Position numbers and translations under genes: made by a program
Source of the DNA: Spongilla lacustris
Taxonomy: Eukaryota > Porifera > Demospongiae > Spongillida > Spongillidae
Assembly (NCBI GenBank): GCA_949361645.1
Contig: OX442416.1
Location: 12,943,540 to 13,007,539 of the forward strand
DNA length: 64,000 bases
Direction: 5' to 3'
Part shown: positions 31,069 through 59,261 of the stretch, one piece after another
Layout: each line of letters opens with the position of its first letter
How positions within the stretch are numbered: the stretch's first letter is position 1
The notes under the pieces: generated by a model
The model's input: the letters and a program-made list of their open reading frames with translations, nothing else
Databases searched by the model: none
What the model was told of the DNA's origin: nothing

Positions 31069-31415
31069 TTGCCAGATAAGAATATGTTTTCAGTCCGTGG
31101 TGCCGCGTCTCCTACGCCCTGCTATAATTATTATAACACACATACCCAAATTATGAATAACGCGCACCACAAGAATGGAAGTGCAGCACTAGATGATCTG
31201 TGCCGAGTGTGCGGGGGCAAATTGCATAGAGGGATCAAAGCAAAGGGGACAGCAGTAGAACCAGTGCCACCATATACAGCTGTATCTCCTATGATGACAA
31301 GTTTCTTGTGGCTTTTAACATCAACATTCTTGTTGATACACCTGAGATCCACCCCCAAATGTTTTGCACCTTTTGCTTAGCTAAAGCTCACGTGTTCTTG
31401 TGGCAAAAGAGCTGA
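31069..31415 (+). pseudogene. frameshifted fragment resembling the RAG1 N-terminal zinc-binding module
   Basis: One frame encodes LDDLCRVCGGKL (Cys codon at 31201). The next frame encodes NINILVDTPEIHPQMFCTFC, with the HP..FC..C motif from 31350, and stops at 31415. The two motifs are 149 nt apart, so they are out of frame and a frameshift lies between. The pattern CRxCG...(I)HPxxFCxxC is that of the RAG1 N-terminal region and of related proteins in invertebrate genomes. No RAG1 catalytic core is seen here. It may be a gene fragment, an exon pair, or a transposon remnant. Confidence 0.5.
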
Positions 31416-31577
31416 AGAATAACTTCAAGTGCTATGTTCAGCTACACATGTACTTATAAGGTATGCAAATGGTTTCTTTTAAGTCTATGCAACTTCATAT
31501 GGGTACAGCAACAGATGGCACAGCTCACCACAGACCATCATAAAACTGAAATGATCACCCCACAAGCCTGGATAAGT

Positions 31578-33075
31578 GTACATAGGGCATTGGATGGGTG
31601 TGTGTGCATGGGGGGCATTGGATGGGTGTGTGTGCATGGGGGCATCGGATGGGTGTGCATGGGAGGCATTGGATGGGTGTACATGGGGGGCATTGGATGG
31701 GTGTACATAGAGACATTGGATGGGTGTACATAGAGGGGGCATTGGATGGGTGTACATGGAGGGCATTGGATGGGTGTGCATGGGGGGCATTGGATGGGTG
31801 TACATAGGGACATTGGATGGGTGTACATGGAGGGCATTGAATGGGTGTACATAGAGGTTGCATTGGATGGGTGTACATAGGGACATTAGATGGGTGTACA
31901 TGGAGGGCATTGGATGGGTGTACATAGAGGGGGCATTGGATGGGTGTACATAGGGACATTGGATGGGTGTACATGGAGGGCATTGGATGGGTGTACATAG
32001 AGGGGGCATTGGATGGGTGTACATAGAGGGGGCATTGGATGGGTGTGCATGGAGGGCATTGGATGGGTGTGCATGGGGGGCATTGGATGGGTGTACATGG
32101 AGGGCATTGGATGGGTGTGCATGGGGGGCATTGGATGGGTGTACATGGAGGGCATTGGATGGGTGTACATGGAGGGCATTGGATGGGCGTGCATGGGGGG
32201 CATTGGATGGGTGTGCATGGGGGGCATTGGATGGGTGTACATGGGGGCATTGGATGGGTGTACATGGGGGGCATTGGATGGGTGTACATGTACATGGAGG
32301 GCATTGGATGGGTGTACATGGGGGGCATTGAATGGGTGTACATGGGGGACATTGGATGGGTGTACATGGAGGGCATTGGATGGGTGTACATGGGGGGCAT
32401 TGGATGGGTGTGCATGGAGACATTGAATGGGTGTACATGGGGGGACATTGGATGGGTGTACATGGGGGGCATTGGATGGGTGTGCATGGAGACATTGGAT
32501 GGGTGTACATGGGGGACATTGGATGGGTGTGCATGGAGGGCATTGGATGGGTGTACATGGGGGACATTGGATGGGTGTACATGGGGGGGGATTGGATGGG
32601 TGTACATGGGGGGCATTGGATGGGTGTACATGGGGGACATTGGATGGGTGTACATGGGGACATTGGATGGGTGTACATGGGGGGCATTGGATGGGTGTAC
32701 ATGGGGGCATTGGAAGGGTGTACATGGAGGGCATTGGATGGTGTACATGGGGGCATTGGAAGGGTGTAGATGGGGGGGCATTGGATGGGTATACATGGTG
32801 GGTGTACATGGGGGACATTGGATGGGTGTACATGGAGGGCATTGGATGGGTGTGCATGGGGACATTGAATGGGTGTACATGGAGGGCATTTCATGTGTGT
32901 GCATGACCCATGTGGGGCATTCGATGGGTGTGTGTGATGGGGGACATTGGATGTGTGTGCATTGGTGGCATTGGATGGGTGTGCATGGGGGGCATTGGAT
33001 GGGTGTGCATTGGTGGCATTGGATGAGTGTGCATGGGGGGCATTAGATGAGTGTACATAGAGCATTGGATGGGTC
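31578..33075. repeat. 1.5-kb minisatellite, about 55-60 units of 24-27 bp
   Basis: The unit is GGCATTGGATGGGTGTACAT plus a variable G-rich end. Minus-strand frames across it stay open for up to 559 codons (THPMPPMY/CTPIQCPP/HPSNAPHV in the three frames) because no unit contains a stop. There is no start context, splice evidence or domain, so I do not call a gene. Confidence 0.93.
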
Positions 33076-34689
33076 ATGGGTGTACATGTGGCCAACTTCA
33101 TGGACCATGGTTCCAGTAAAACCCCAGCAGGCCTTGTTTCCAATACCACAGGCCTTGGCTCCACTCAGACCACATTGCTTGAATACCATATGCAACAATG
33201 GATAGGCCGTACATGTATGCAGGATGCTGTCTCGTGGGAGAACGGCCCGGGCTGTGTCTTTTCATAACAGCCTTGGTTGGGTTCATCCCTGGCCCCGTTG
33301 CAGGAGGGTTCCACCTGGTATGCATCCAGAGAGCAATCTGGCTAAGATCAATGCATAGATCCATCTTTACCAATGCATAGACAAATAGTCAATACACTAT
33401 ACAGAATATGGTGTTGCGGGTGATAGCGCTAAAAATAACAATATTCTGAAGGCTCACAACTTCTAGTAGAATACGCGGCACCACGAGATCACATTGGAAA
33501 ATATAGAAACAACCTACCGGCTTTACACTGTTAAAATTTGAAGGTACTTTATAAGGGCGGAAACTTTACCAGAGCAACGTTTACCCTCCTACATGTAGGT
33601 CGAGAATCACCCCGTGGATTTGCAAGCTAATGCCGCATCCAGGATGGAAAGATAGCGCCAGAGATGCACATCATTAATACCAGTAGACATCGTAGAAACT
33701 GTACGTAGAAAACGCCGGCACTGTATCGAAACGGTCTGTACAAAAAGGTCCATCCACAAGAACAGATGTGTTGCTAGGGTCGTAATGCTATGAAAAATTT
33801 TCGTATCAAGGGGCGTAGCCTTTGTTTCAATGCATATACGGTAATAATTGACTGGCGTGCATGGAATTGTATTGAATTGCTCGCTGGCCGTAGGTGAGGT
33901 ATACTGATGGCAGAACTTATGTGTCTACCATTGTTACGTGAGACCCCCCCCCTCCGCCCCTCCCACCCTCTCCCCCCTCCCCCCCCCTCCCCCCCCCCCC
34001 ACCGAGGCATTATTTTAAAAGCAAACCGCCTGGTTGGGTATAATAATGAAATGTCCTAGCGACGTGGTTTAATTTTAAAAAGGTAAATGCACTACCGGAC
34101 TATGGTCAAATGTGGGGCCCAGTAAAGATATTTACACGTCAAATCTCCACCTAGCTAATCCCCGAGAGGGTCTGGGATAGAATTGTCCTCTTTCCACGTA
34201 CATGTAGCAGTCATGATGTAATTCATCCGCAGCTGGGGGAATCAGGGTTTGGGTACGAGACAGGTCTTACGTACAGTGTAACAATGATAGGCGCATTAAC
34301 TTACTGACACCATAGATAATTCTATTATCTATGCTGACACACATACAAACATGTTCAAGGAAAATAAATTCTGCTGTTGCATACAAATTCTGCCCAGGAC
34401 GATTGATTTCTTATCCATCTGAAGTGAGTTGAGTTACATCTTTAATTTGTCCGACAGTACTTGTCCAAGTCAACCTACCAAGGCAGTCCCGTGCCATGTA
34501 CTTTATTGTGTCATTATAATCGAGAACGATGATAGTCTCGTCCCCAAACCCACATGACGGCATAGGCGTCCGCATATTTATTTCCAGGGGTGGGCAACGT
34601 AGAACCGGGGATCCGATGTGCCCCTCCCCCGCGAAGCGCGGAAGCTAGTGAAATATTTATGCATGAAGGATTTCGAGGCGAGGGGAGGG
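33076..34689. other. intergenic, no gene seen
   Basis: The sequence is C-rich around 33945-34000. A partial TAGTCTCG-type MITE end lies at about 34205-34262, and another end-like word GATAGTCTCGTCCCC near 34533. Confidence 0.4.
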
Positions 34690-34829
34690 GGGTTAATTAA
34701 ACTGATCATTAAGGGATATACCGCCTCCCCAGACCCTATATAGTGTAGCGGTGATGTAATCCACCCGCTGCTGCTATGTGGGATCTGGCATGGGGAGGCG
34801 GTATATCCCTTGATGATCAGTTTAATAAC

Positions 34830-34868
<39 letters not shown>

Positions 34869-34870
34869 TT
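34690..34870. repeat. inverted repeat with MITE core, followed by poly-C
   Basis: AAACTGATCATTAAGGGATA then TACCGCCTCCCCAGA at the left is inverted at 34785-34832. Between them lies GCGGTGATGTAATCCACCCG, the core of the TAGTCTCG MITEs. A poly-C run of about 40 follows (34829-34868). Confidence 0.7.
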
Positions 34871-35400
34871 CCTCCCATTCTGGTGGAAACCTGTTATCAG
34901 GTGCACATTGGGGTTAAGGTGGAGACTGGTCCAGCTGATCGATGACATCTTAGCTATTATATTATATGGGCATACACTAATACACCGACATTATTTATAT
35001 TTATCATTATTGATAGTATACTCTCTATTCGCATCCGAACAGATGTGCACACTTTACTGCATAACTTCCTCATTGTGTTACACCACTACGGAAGATCAGA
35101 TCAGGTCATGGTTTATATATATAATTGTAATTATAATTATATATAATTATTATCACATACCCAAAGGTGGTTTTGATATATGGTTTTAACATTATTTGAA
35201 ATTATTAAGTCCTTTGGTGATTTGAGGGCTTCATGTAAGAGTTGTATGTGAAGAATTTCAACAGGAAAATCAGACCTATGTATGTAATTACCAGATGGAA
35301 TGTGATTTTCAAAGTTCAAGTTAACGTTTGCATTACTCGATCACCTGACAACATTGGTAATATGTGGTTTTAATTTCTAGGTTGTAACTTAATTAGGCTT

Positions 35401-35612
35401 AAGTAAAGTGTGAACACATGTTCACACTTTACTTTTATTCGCACTTTAAATTGAATTTTGCATCAGGGGAAAATGATTTAAAATAGTAAATCACAGTGAT
35501 GATAGAGGGCATTAAGGCCTATGTACCGCATTTTGGATCATCTTAATTAGATTAGTGTATACAGAGCACTGATGCTTTTTAGGTACAGTGTGCACACCTG
35601 TGCACACTGTAC
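35401..35612. repeat. pair of near-perfect hairpins of the same design
   Basis: AAGTAAAGTGTGAACA/CA/TGTTCACACTTTACTT at 35401-35434 and GTACAGTGTGCACA/CC/TGTGCACACTGTAC at 35583-35612 are perfect palindromes with 2-nt centres. They are similar to each other (AGTAxAGTGTGxACA) and may mark the two ends of a small element. Confidence 0.7.
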
Positions 35613-37589
35613 TACATGTATGTTGTGTGGTATTGATGACTGGTAATTGCTCACAATGTTTATCTTGACATTTGTATCAATGGTTATTATTGTAAATCAT
35701 TAAGTAAGGAAACACCATGTAATAGGACAAAATTGCATAAGCCAAAAAGCACTTCGTTTTTGCTACTTGCAAATCATTTGCCGCAGAACCGACACTGCAT
35801 GCTGCTCTTCCACCTCTGCAATGCTGTCTGCCTCTTCGTATTTGCAGGCACATGTATACAACAAGTTCCAAGTGAAGTATCAGACACCTAAGCTTTGAAG
35901 CAGGGAACAGGTACAGTTCAGAAGCTTCATTTCTTCTGGCTTCCCAGATTCACAAGGGGATTGGACCACACCTCCATCATGTCATCCTACCATGCACACA
36001 TCCTCAGCGACTACTGTTACAGATGATTAGTTCATGCTCAACATCTCCTTCAGCCTGAATCACCCACGTAGCCCTGGCTTCAAATTCCTTCTTCTCATCT
36101 GAGTCTAGACACTCTCGATCACAGGCGTCATTAGAAAGTACATGTACGTAGTATACGCTATGTTCAACTGCCCTTCCTACGTGTCTTGGCCTTTCTCACT
36201 AGTCTGGCACATTGTCACTGGTGACTCACTGTAAATCCCTTGCCACTGTCCGTGCCTGCTGGTACTTTTTGTGGCCACTCCCGAGTTGCACCCGTCAGTA
36301 CTATCACCCTCGTGCTCATCCCATGTCCTCAATGCCTTCTTCAGGTTACACAACCTCTTTGTGCCACTACGCAGCAGTCCAGTGCTCTCACTCTATGTTC
36401 AGGAGCTTCCTAAGTCTGGTCAGGCTGAAGGTCTGTTTCCAGCCATCGAACTGAACATTCCAAGCTCTCAATCTCCGAAACAAACTTTGAACAGCATCTA
36501 ATGTGTCATTATTATTATTATTATTATTTTGAGTTCTTTAAACATGTAGTATACCTGATATATGATACTTGTATGGCCATGCAAAGTACATCACTACAAG
36601 CACTGTAATGAGATTGTACTGCAATGTGCATGCCGAGATTGTTTTTTATCAAGCGTTGCAAGGGCAGGACCCCGTGCTAAAGTATCAGAGCTCTAGCTTT
36701 CTAGACAGTTGACTTCCTATTATGTAGTTGTAGCGAGTTTGTCATGTGCAATTAGTGATGTTTCAGATCTGTTAAATTCTATTCAAAAGTGAACATGAAT
36801 TTTAATTAGTTGCAGGCATGATAACCTTGGCACGAGGTGATATGTCCTGTTGTTGTGGTCCGAAACTAAAAAATAAGAGGGGGAAAGGACTATGGCAAGA
36901 TCCAACATGTGTATGCGGTCTCTGAGTATGTTGAATTGTATGGATGGTCATTTATTGTAAAGCCCTTACAAGTTACTGCAGTTCAAAATCTATATCCAGA
37001 TAATTATTGGAGATGGAATCAGCGCTAGCTGGCCTTATGACAGATATACAATTAAAGCCTAACTTGCTTTTGTTATTGTTTAACACAACACTGGCTAGTT
37101 TATTTTTGGTCAATTGTATGAACTTATTTTAAGCATTACACTGAGAAGCGAGAACAACAAATGGCTAAATACAAGTAAAAAAATGATGGCAAGTAACCAT
37201 TTGCCCCATGCACTTTCAGTTTTCCTTTTGAACTGGCTAGTTTATTTTTGGTCAATTGTATGAACTTATTTTAAGCATTACATATCATATATTGGTAATA
37301 GTCGATAACATTTAATTGACTATTTCCATCATAGATGTCATGATGAAATATTCCAATTGGTCCCCCCCCCACACCCCTCTTTTTATCTGCTAGCATATGT
37401 TATATGCTTGCATGCATGCTACATTGATATGTGTATTTAGTAATCATAAGCATTGTGTCTGAACATGCATATTTGAAGGCATGAATCTATATGTCACACT
37501 AATTTGTTGCTACATGTGTATTTTCCAAGGAATTCTTCCAAAGTAATTTTATTTAATCAGATAATACACATTGTGTATACATGTAATTC
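35613..37589. other. intergenic, no gene recognised
   Basis: Short frames at 36212-36501 (+) have no recognisable domain. A 48-bp segment containing AACTGGCTAGTTTATTTTTG is repeated at about 37090 and 37225. Confidence 0.4.
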
Positions 37590-37669
37590 CATGCAATGAA
37601 TGCTTTCTTAGAAAACTACAAGAAAGTCTTAGGTGATCTTCTAGGAACTGCATGCAACCTATCAGATAT

Positions 37670-38206
37670 AATGCAACTACTTATTGATGCTCAAACGACC
37701 TTGGCCTTTGATGCAGCTGAGCCCATGAGTAGCAAGGGCATCAACAAGACCTCCACAGTGGTGGCAGATGTGGGGTTGGCAGAGAGGTGTACCCAGATGG
37801 AGATCAACAGCTATCCTGGTTGCGTGATCATCCATTCGCAGGCCTAGGGAAGAGACAGGGAGGGCATGCAACTAGGCCCCTGACTCATTAGTGGCTGCAG
37901 CCAGTAACCTGGCACGAGATCAGACCTGCAGTCAGAGGCACCTTGTAGGAGCTGAACATATGTCTCTTCCACATGAGGGAGGTCCCATGCCTTTTGTCTG
38001 GAAGATGAAGGAGAGACAGGAGGTGGATAGTTGTGACCCTCTCTCCACTGAATAACAGTGGCATCAACAGCTAAGTATATATGGAATGTCAGAAAACCGA
38101 GCAGGCAAAACTTGGTTGATAAGGTTGTAGGAACTAGCAGCTGAGGCCAAGAAGGCAGAAGGTGCAAGCTGAGAAGCTCTACTAACCCCAATACCACCAA
38201 AACAGA
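37670..38206 (-). pseudogene. decayed non-LTR retrotransposon fragment (C-terminal HGLSC region)
   Basis: Minus-strand fragments read QKAWDLPHVEETYVQLLQGA, then (other frame) RARLLAAATNESGA-stop-LHALPVSSLGLRMDD, then PLCQPHICHHCGGLVDALAT followed by HGLSC. From memory this ALPxxxLGLRxDD...CxPHxC..CG..VD..GTHGLSC pattern belongs to the C-terminal part of a family of invertebrate reverse-transcriptase proteins. There is at least one frameshift, and a TAG stands where a Trp is usual. The downstream part is lost. Confidence 0.6.
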
Positions 38207-38311
38207 TAGTCTCGTACCCAGACCCAAATTTTCACAGCTGCGGATGGATTACACGTAGCGGTGATGTAATCCACCCACAGCTGTGAAAATTTGGGTCTGG
38301 GTACGAGACTG
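38207..38311. mobile_element. 105-bp palindromic MITE with perfect 9-bp target duplication
   Basis: The arms TAGTCTCGTACCCAGACCCA... and their inverted copy belong to the same family as 30863-30976. CAAAACAGA is duplicated exactly at 38198-38206 and 38312-38320. It is inserted at the 5' side of the decayed retrotransposon fragment. Confidence 0.88.
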
Positions 38312-38907
38312 CAAAACAGACTGGCAGAGTGGCCTGGGACCAAGCCTACTCGCAAGAAAAATTAATATTCAGAACCTCACTCAGAGTGCTGCGCAATTCA
38401 GCATTATATAATTATTATATATGGACAACCACCAAGTAGTACTCGCTCGTAAATTTAAAATGGTGCAAAGCCAAATTGCTCACCTAACACAAAACCATAT
38501 AAAACATGGCGTCTGTATCGAAAACACCGTTCCCTTTTATACCGGACTAAAAATCCAACTCGAGCAAACGATGGGGAAACGCCCATACCACGATTCCTAA
38601 CAATCCATAAGCAATCGAGGGAGAAATTTACCTAAAGCGTTTTTAAAAAACTACTACCAAAGATCGTAGTGAAATGGAAAAGTCATGTGATGCGTACTAA
38701 CAAACCTGCGTCGTTGGATTTTCATTTCTGTACATATCAATCAAAATAAATTCAAGTAAACATATGAAGGAAAAATTTAGTATCAAGTACCACGATTTCC
38801 GCTCAGGTGTATGTTTGGACTGCAGTATATGACCTGCACACAACAGTATACACACATCTAATTAATAATGCACTGTGTGGAGATCACCAAAATTGAAGTG
38901 TTAAATG
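38312..38907. other. 3' flank of the zinc transporter gene
   Basis: AT-rich, no coding region seen. I did not find a clear AATAAA signal on the minus strand close to the stop codon. Confidence 0.35.
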
Positions 38908-56222
<17,315 letters not shown>

Positions 56223-57244
56223 GAGCTGTCAAATGAAGGGCACGTAATTACATGTAAGTACTAGGGCCTAGTACTAGTACGCACGCTACGACCACGCATT
56301 TTCACAAAGGCAAATTCTATAACTAGGCCTATATAGAAAACCTAATTCCGCGCCTTACCTAATAGTATATAGGCGTATATATAGGTACCAGTAACGCGGC
56401 TCTCAATTCGTTTCATTGTACTCATACCTAGGCCCTACTTATTCTCAACTTTGATTCATATACATGTCGTTGCTTGTACGTAATAGGCCTATACTGCTAT
56501 ATATAGCGGTATACCCGCCTCGGTAAGCATGCGAATCTACAAGAACTTACACGTTCCTCTCAATACTAGTAGGTGTGATTTTTCCCCCAAGCCTTGGACC
56601 ATGAAGTGCCGTGTGCATACTAAAAGGTTTCGTGTGCACACCTAGGTTTCGAGTGCAATTAGGCCTAGGCCTACATAATTTTTTTAAAATTATAAACAAT
56701 AGATCTCAAGGTTTTTTTTTTTTGTACACTGTACGCGTGAGGCAGTGGGTTATTAAGCGTGAGATTAGCAGTTCTAGGCGTGAGATTAGATATAGGCCTA
56801 TCGTATCATCGCTATCTCGCGCTAGTCTCATAGCACGCCTACGTCACACTAAGTGTTGTACGGCTTAAATATAAACACACAATTAAACACTTCACTGGTT
56901 ACAGGTAGTTTCAAAATAATGTGCTGGCGAATGAAACACAAACGGATTGTCTGTGATCTCAACGATAAGGCCACTTTGAATTGCAATGTTGGTTCCCGTC
57001 CCCGCCCGCATGATATTAAAAAAAAAAAAAATGCTAATTCTTCCATTATTCTATTTATTCAAATGAAAAGAATTTTTTTCCATTTTTTAAAATGTTGTTT
57101 GAAAGTGAAAGTCGCGTGTAATGGTGTGAATAGCTTCGTCTTTGACTCTAGCTGTGGAAGAACAATAATATCTTGGAAAGTATATTGTATAGAAGATGAA
57201 AAACTAACCCTTCAATTGCTAATGGAAGGTCTGCTGAAAAGGTC
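56223..57244. other. 5' flank of the zinc transporter gene
   Basis: No gene recognised. GCGTGAGATT words repeat at 56737-56800 and again near 58330-58395. The segment TGAATTGCAATGTTGGTTCC at 56977 is inverted near 58003 (GGAACCAACTTTGCAATTCA), a possible 1-kb inverted-repeat element. Confidence 0.4.
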
Positions 57245-57245
57245 G

Positions 57246-57412
57246 AAGCTTTGAAGGCCTAATACCTCTTAATTAAGCAACTCGTCGCAGCGGAGGTACG
57301 CGAAACTTCCGGTACACTAATCACGAATCGCTGTACAGTGTCAGTGTACTCTGCTGTGGCGAGTTGCTGTAAGCTAGAGCAGCAAAAGGTATTAGGCCTT
57401 CAAAGTTTCGGC
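57246..57412. mobile_element. short MITE with inverted ends CTTTGAAGGCCTAATACC
   Basis: CTTTGAAGGCCTAATACC at 57250 is inverted (GGTATTAGGCCTTCAAAG) at about 57389-57406. Confidence 0.65.
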
Positions 57413-57438
57413 CCAAACCGATAACGACTTATACAACG

Positions 57439-57710
57439 TCAGTCGAACTGCACTAGAATGCTAAAACGGCGGAACGCTTTGTTTTGCGTACCTCGAAATG
57501 TACATACGTGCCCCTCGGAACAGTCCAGGACAATAGACATTATAACAGACTTACGGAAAACATCCACAGAGTACATCTTTTCTGGTGATGTCCCTATTTT
57601 GCAATCTTCAAGGAAATGTTTGGACACATGCTGCTTTATGTCATCATTACAAGCACATCGTACAATCCTTTGCAGTGTGATGTCGAAGCCAAAGATTCCC
57701 CGCAGAAGTA
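57439..57710 (-). CDS. hypothetical exon-like ORF, function unknown
   Basis: After an acceptor-like TTCTTCTTAG at 57711 the minus strand is open for about 90 codons (LRGIFGFDITLQRIVRC...SKHFLEDCKIG). There is a possible donor at 57492 (GAG|GTACGC). The phase does not fit the candidate first exon at 58102-58181. I recognise no family. Confidence 0.25.
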
Positions 57711-58101
57711 CTAAGAAGAAGTGATTGTTAGTATTGAGAACGTATATTTCTTGCGAATATTTATTATATGTCCGGCAGACGATACATATTCATCATTACC
57801 GTTCCACTCCATGCACGTAAAAACACGAGGCGTCTCGCATTTATAGTGTTATAATTGCTACTAATATGTATGTACATGTGAAGCATTCGAACGCATCACA
57901 TGTTCATAATATATACAATGAATTGTGACATCACTTCCTGTAATGGATAATGGAAATGGAGCCGCCCGCCCGCATCCTCTCCAGTCTATGGACCGGACGG
58001 GAACCAACTTTGCAATTCAAAGTGGCCTAAATGCCTAAATGGCCAAATCTCTGTTCACTCACGAGGAAACCTAGTATGCATGGTACCTGCATGTTGCATA
58101 C

Positions 58102-58181
58102 CTAGCTCGTTTTGATGGTCCACGCCTTGTCTTATCTTCCTCTTTGTCGGACACTATAAATTCGTCATTCTCTTCAGCCAT
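58102..58181 (-). CDS. possible first exon of an unknown gene
   Basis: ATG at 58181, 26 codons (MAEENDEFIVSDKEEDKTRR...), then donor AG|GTATGC. The acidic start and clean donor look real, but no downstream exon in phase was found. Confidence 0.35.
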
Positions 58182-58414
58182 TGTTTCGCTCGCTCATGTG
58201 CAATATAACTAAATACACGTAGACTTATTCATTTGCGTGCACGTGCATGCAATTTACGATCGCGATACCACATGCACAGCGACAAACCATTAATTCATTA
58301 ATGATAGGGATGTCATTGTAATAATTTTGAAATGCGTGAGAGCGTGAGATTGGACTCTTATGCGTGAGACTCAAGCTTAAGGCGTGAGACTTGAGGTGTC
58401 AGGACCGTTAGCCG

Positions 58415-59261
58415 CAGTGATGCCAGCTTTTTACAATCCGGTCACGTTCACGGCTGGCCGATTGGATATAAACGGTCACGTTCACGGTCAAAGATGGACC
58501 GTATGATTTCAATACGGTCCCGTACACGGCAGGCCGTCAGCCGTCAAAAAATTATACGGTTACGGACGGTCAGTAATTATGCTTGGCATGCGCGTATCAA
58601 TAGAAATGGTTCATGAACGATATGGCAGAACAAGTGTGAAAGAGGAGATTCAATTAACTAAAGTCTTTATTGCATCTGACAAAGAGAACAGATTCAATCC
58701 TGGCTGGATGAGCCTGGATCCATCCTCCATCTTCACAATGAGTTTCAACTGGGAGAGAACTCGCTCGCACGTGGAATCCACGCGATAACATCTTCTTTTT
58801 CGCAAACAGAGCATAATCATGGCATGTCTCGTCCCCAGACTCACATTCGGCAGCAGCGGATGGATTACATCACCGTTACGCGAAACGTGGCATGCAATAT
58901 CAGGCTGGGGACGAGACTATGTCATGGGTGACAGTCGGGTGTGCTGCAGCCTGCAGACTTCACCACGCCATAGATTATACAGTACAGGTGGCTTATCCTC
59001 AAAAGTTTTAGCTTTCTTAGAAAGACGACATTTGCCACGCAGGAAAAAAAAAGAAGACGCTGCAAGTGACGCTGATGACGCTTAATGGACCGTCAAAAGT
59101 TCTGACGGCCACGGACGGCCAGCAAATAAAATTGACGGCCAATTATTTTTCACGGTTCAATCACGTGATTGGTAAGCTTCCCAGTCACGGTCATGGTCGG
59201 CCGTCAAAAACCGTCAAATGAATACGGTCACGGACGGTCCTTGCTGGCCGCGGCATCACTG
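58415..59261. mobile_element. non-autonomous hAT-like element with internal CGGTCACGGACGG repeats
   Basis: CAGTGATGCC at 58415 is inverted at 59252-59261 (GGCATCACTG). CCGTTAG occurs next to both ends. The interior contains many CGGTCACG(T/G)(T/A)CACGG and GACGGCC words near both ends. No transposase. Confidence 0.65.
58829..58918. mobile_element. TAGTCTCG-family MITE nested in the hAT-like element
   Basis: TCTCGTCCCCAGACTCACAT and GCAGCAGCGGATGGATTACA at the left, GGCTGGGGACGAGACTA at the right. The core matches the MITEs at 30863 and 38207 but the right half has diverged. Confidence 0.65.

Noticed and set aside
31485..33164. 559-codon minus-strand ORF (repeated CTPIQCPP/THPMPP)
   Set aside because: It lies wholly in a minisatellite without stops; all three frames are open, and there is no domain or splice structure.
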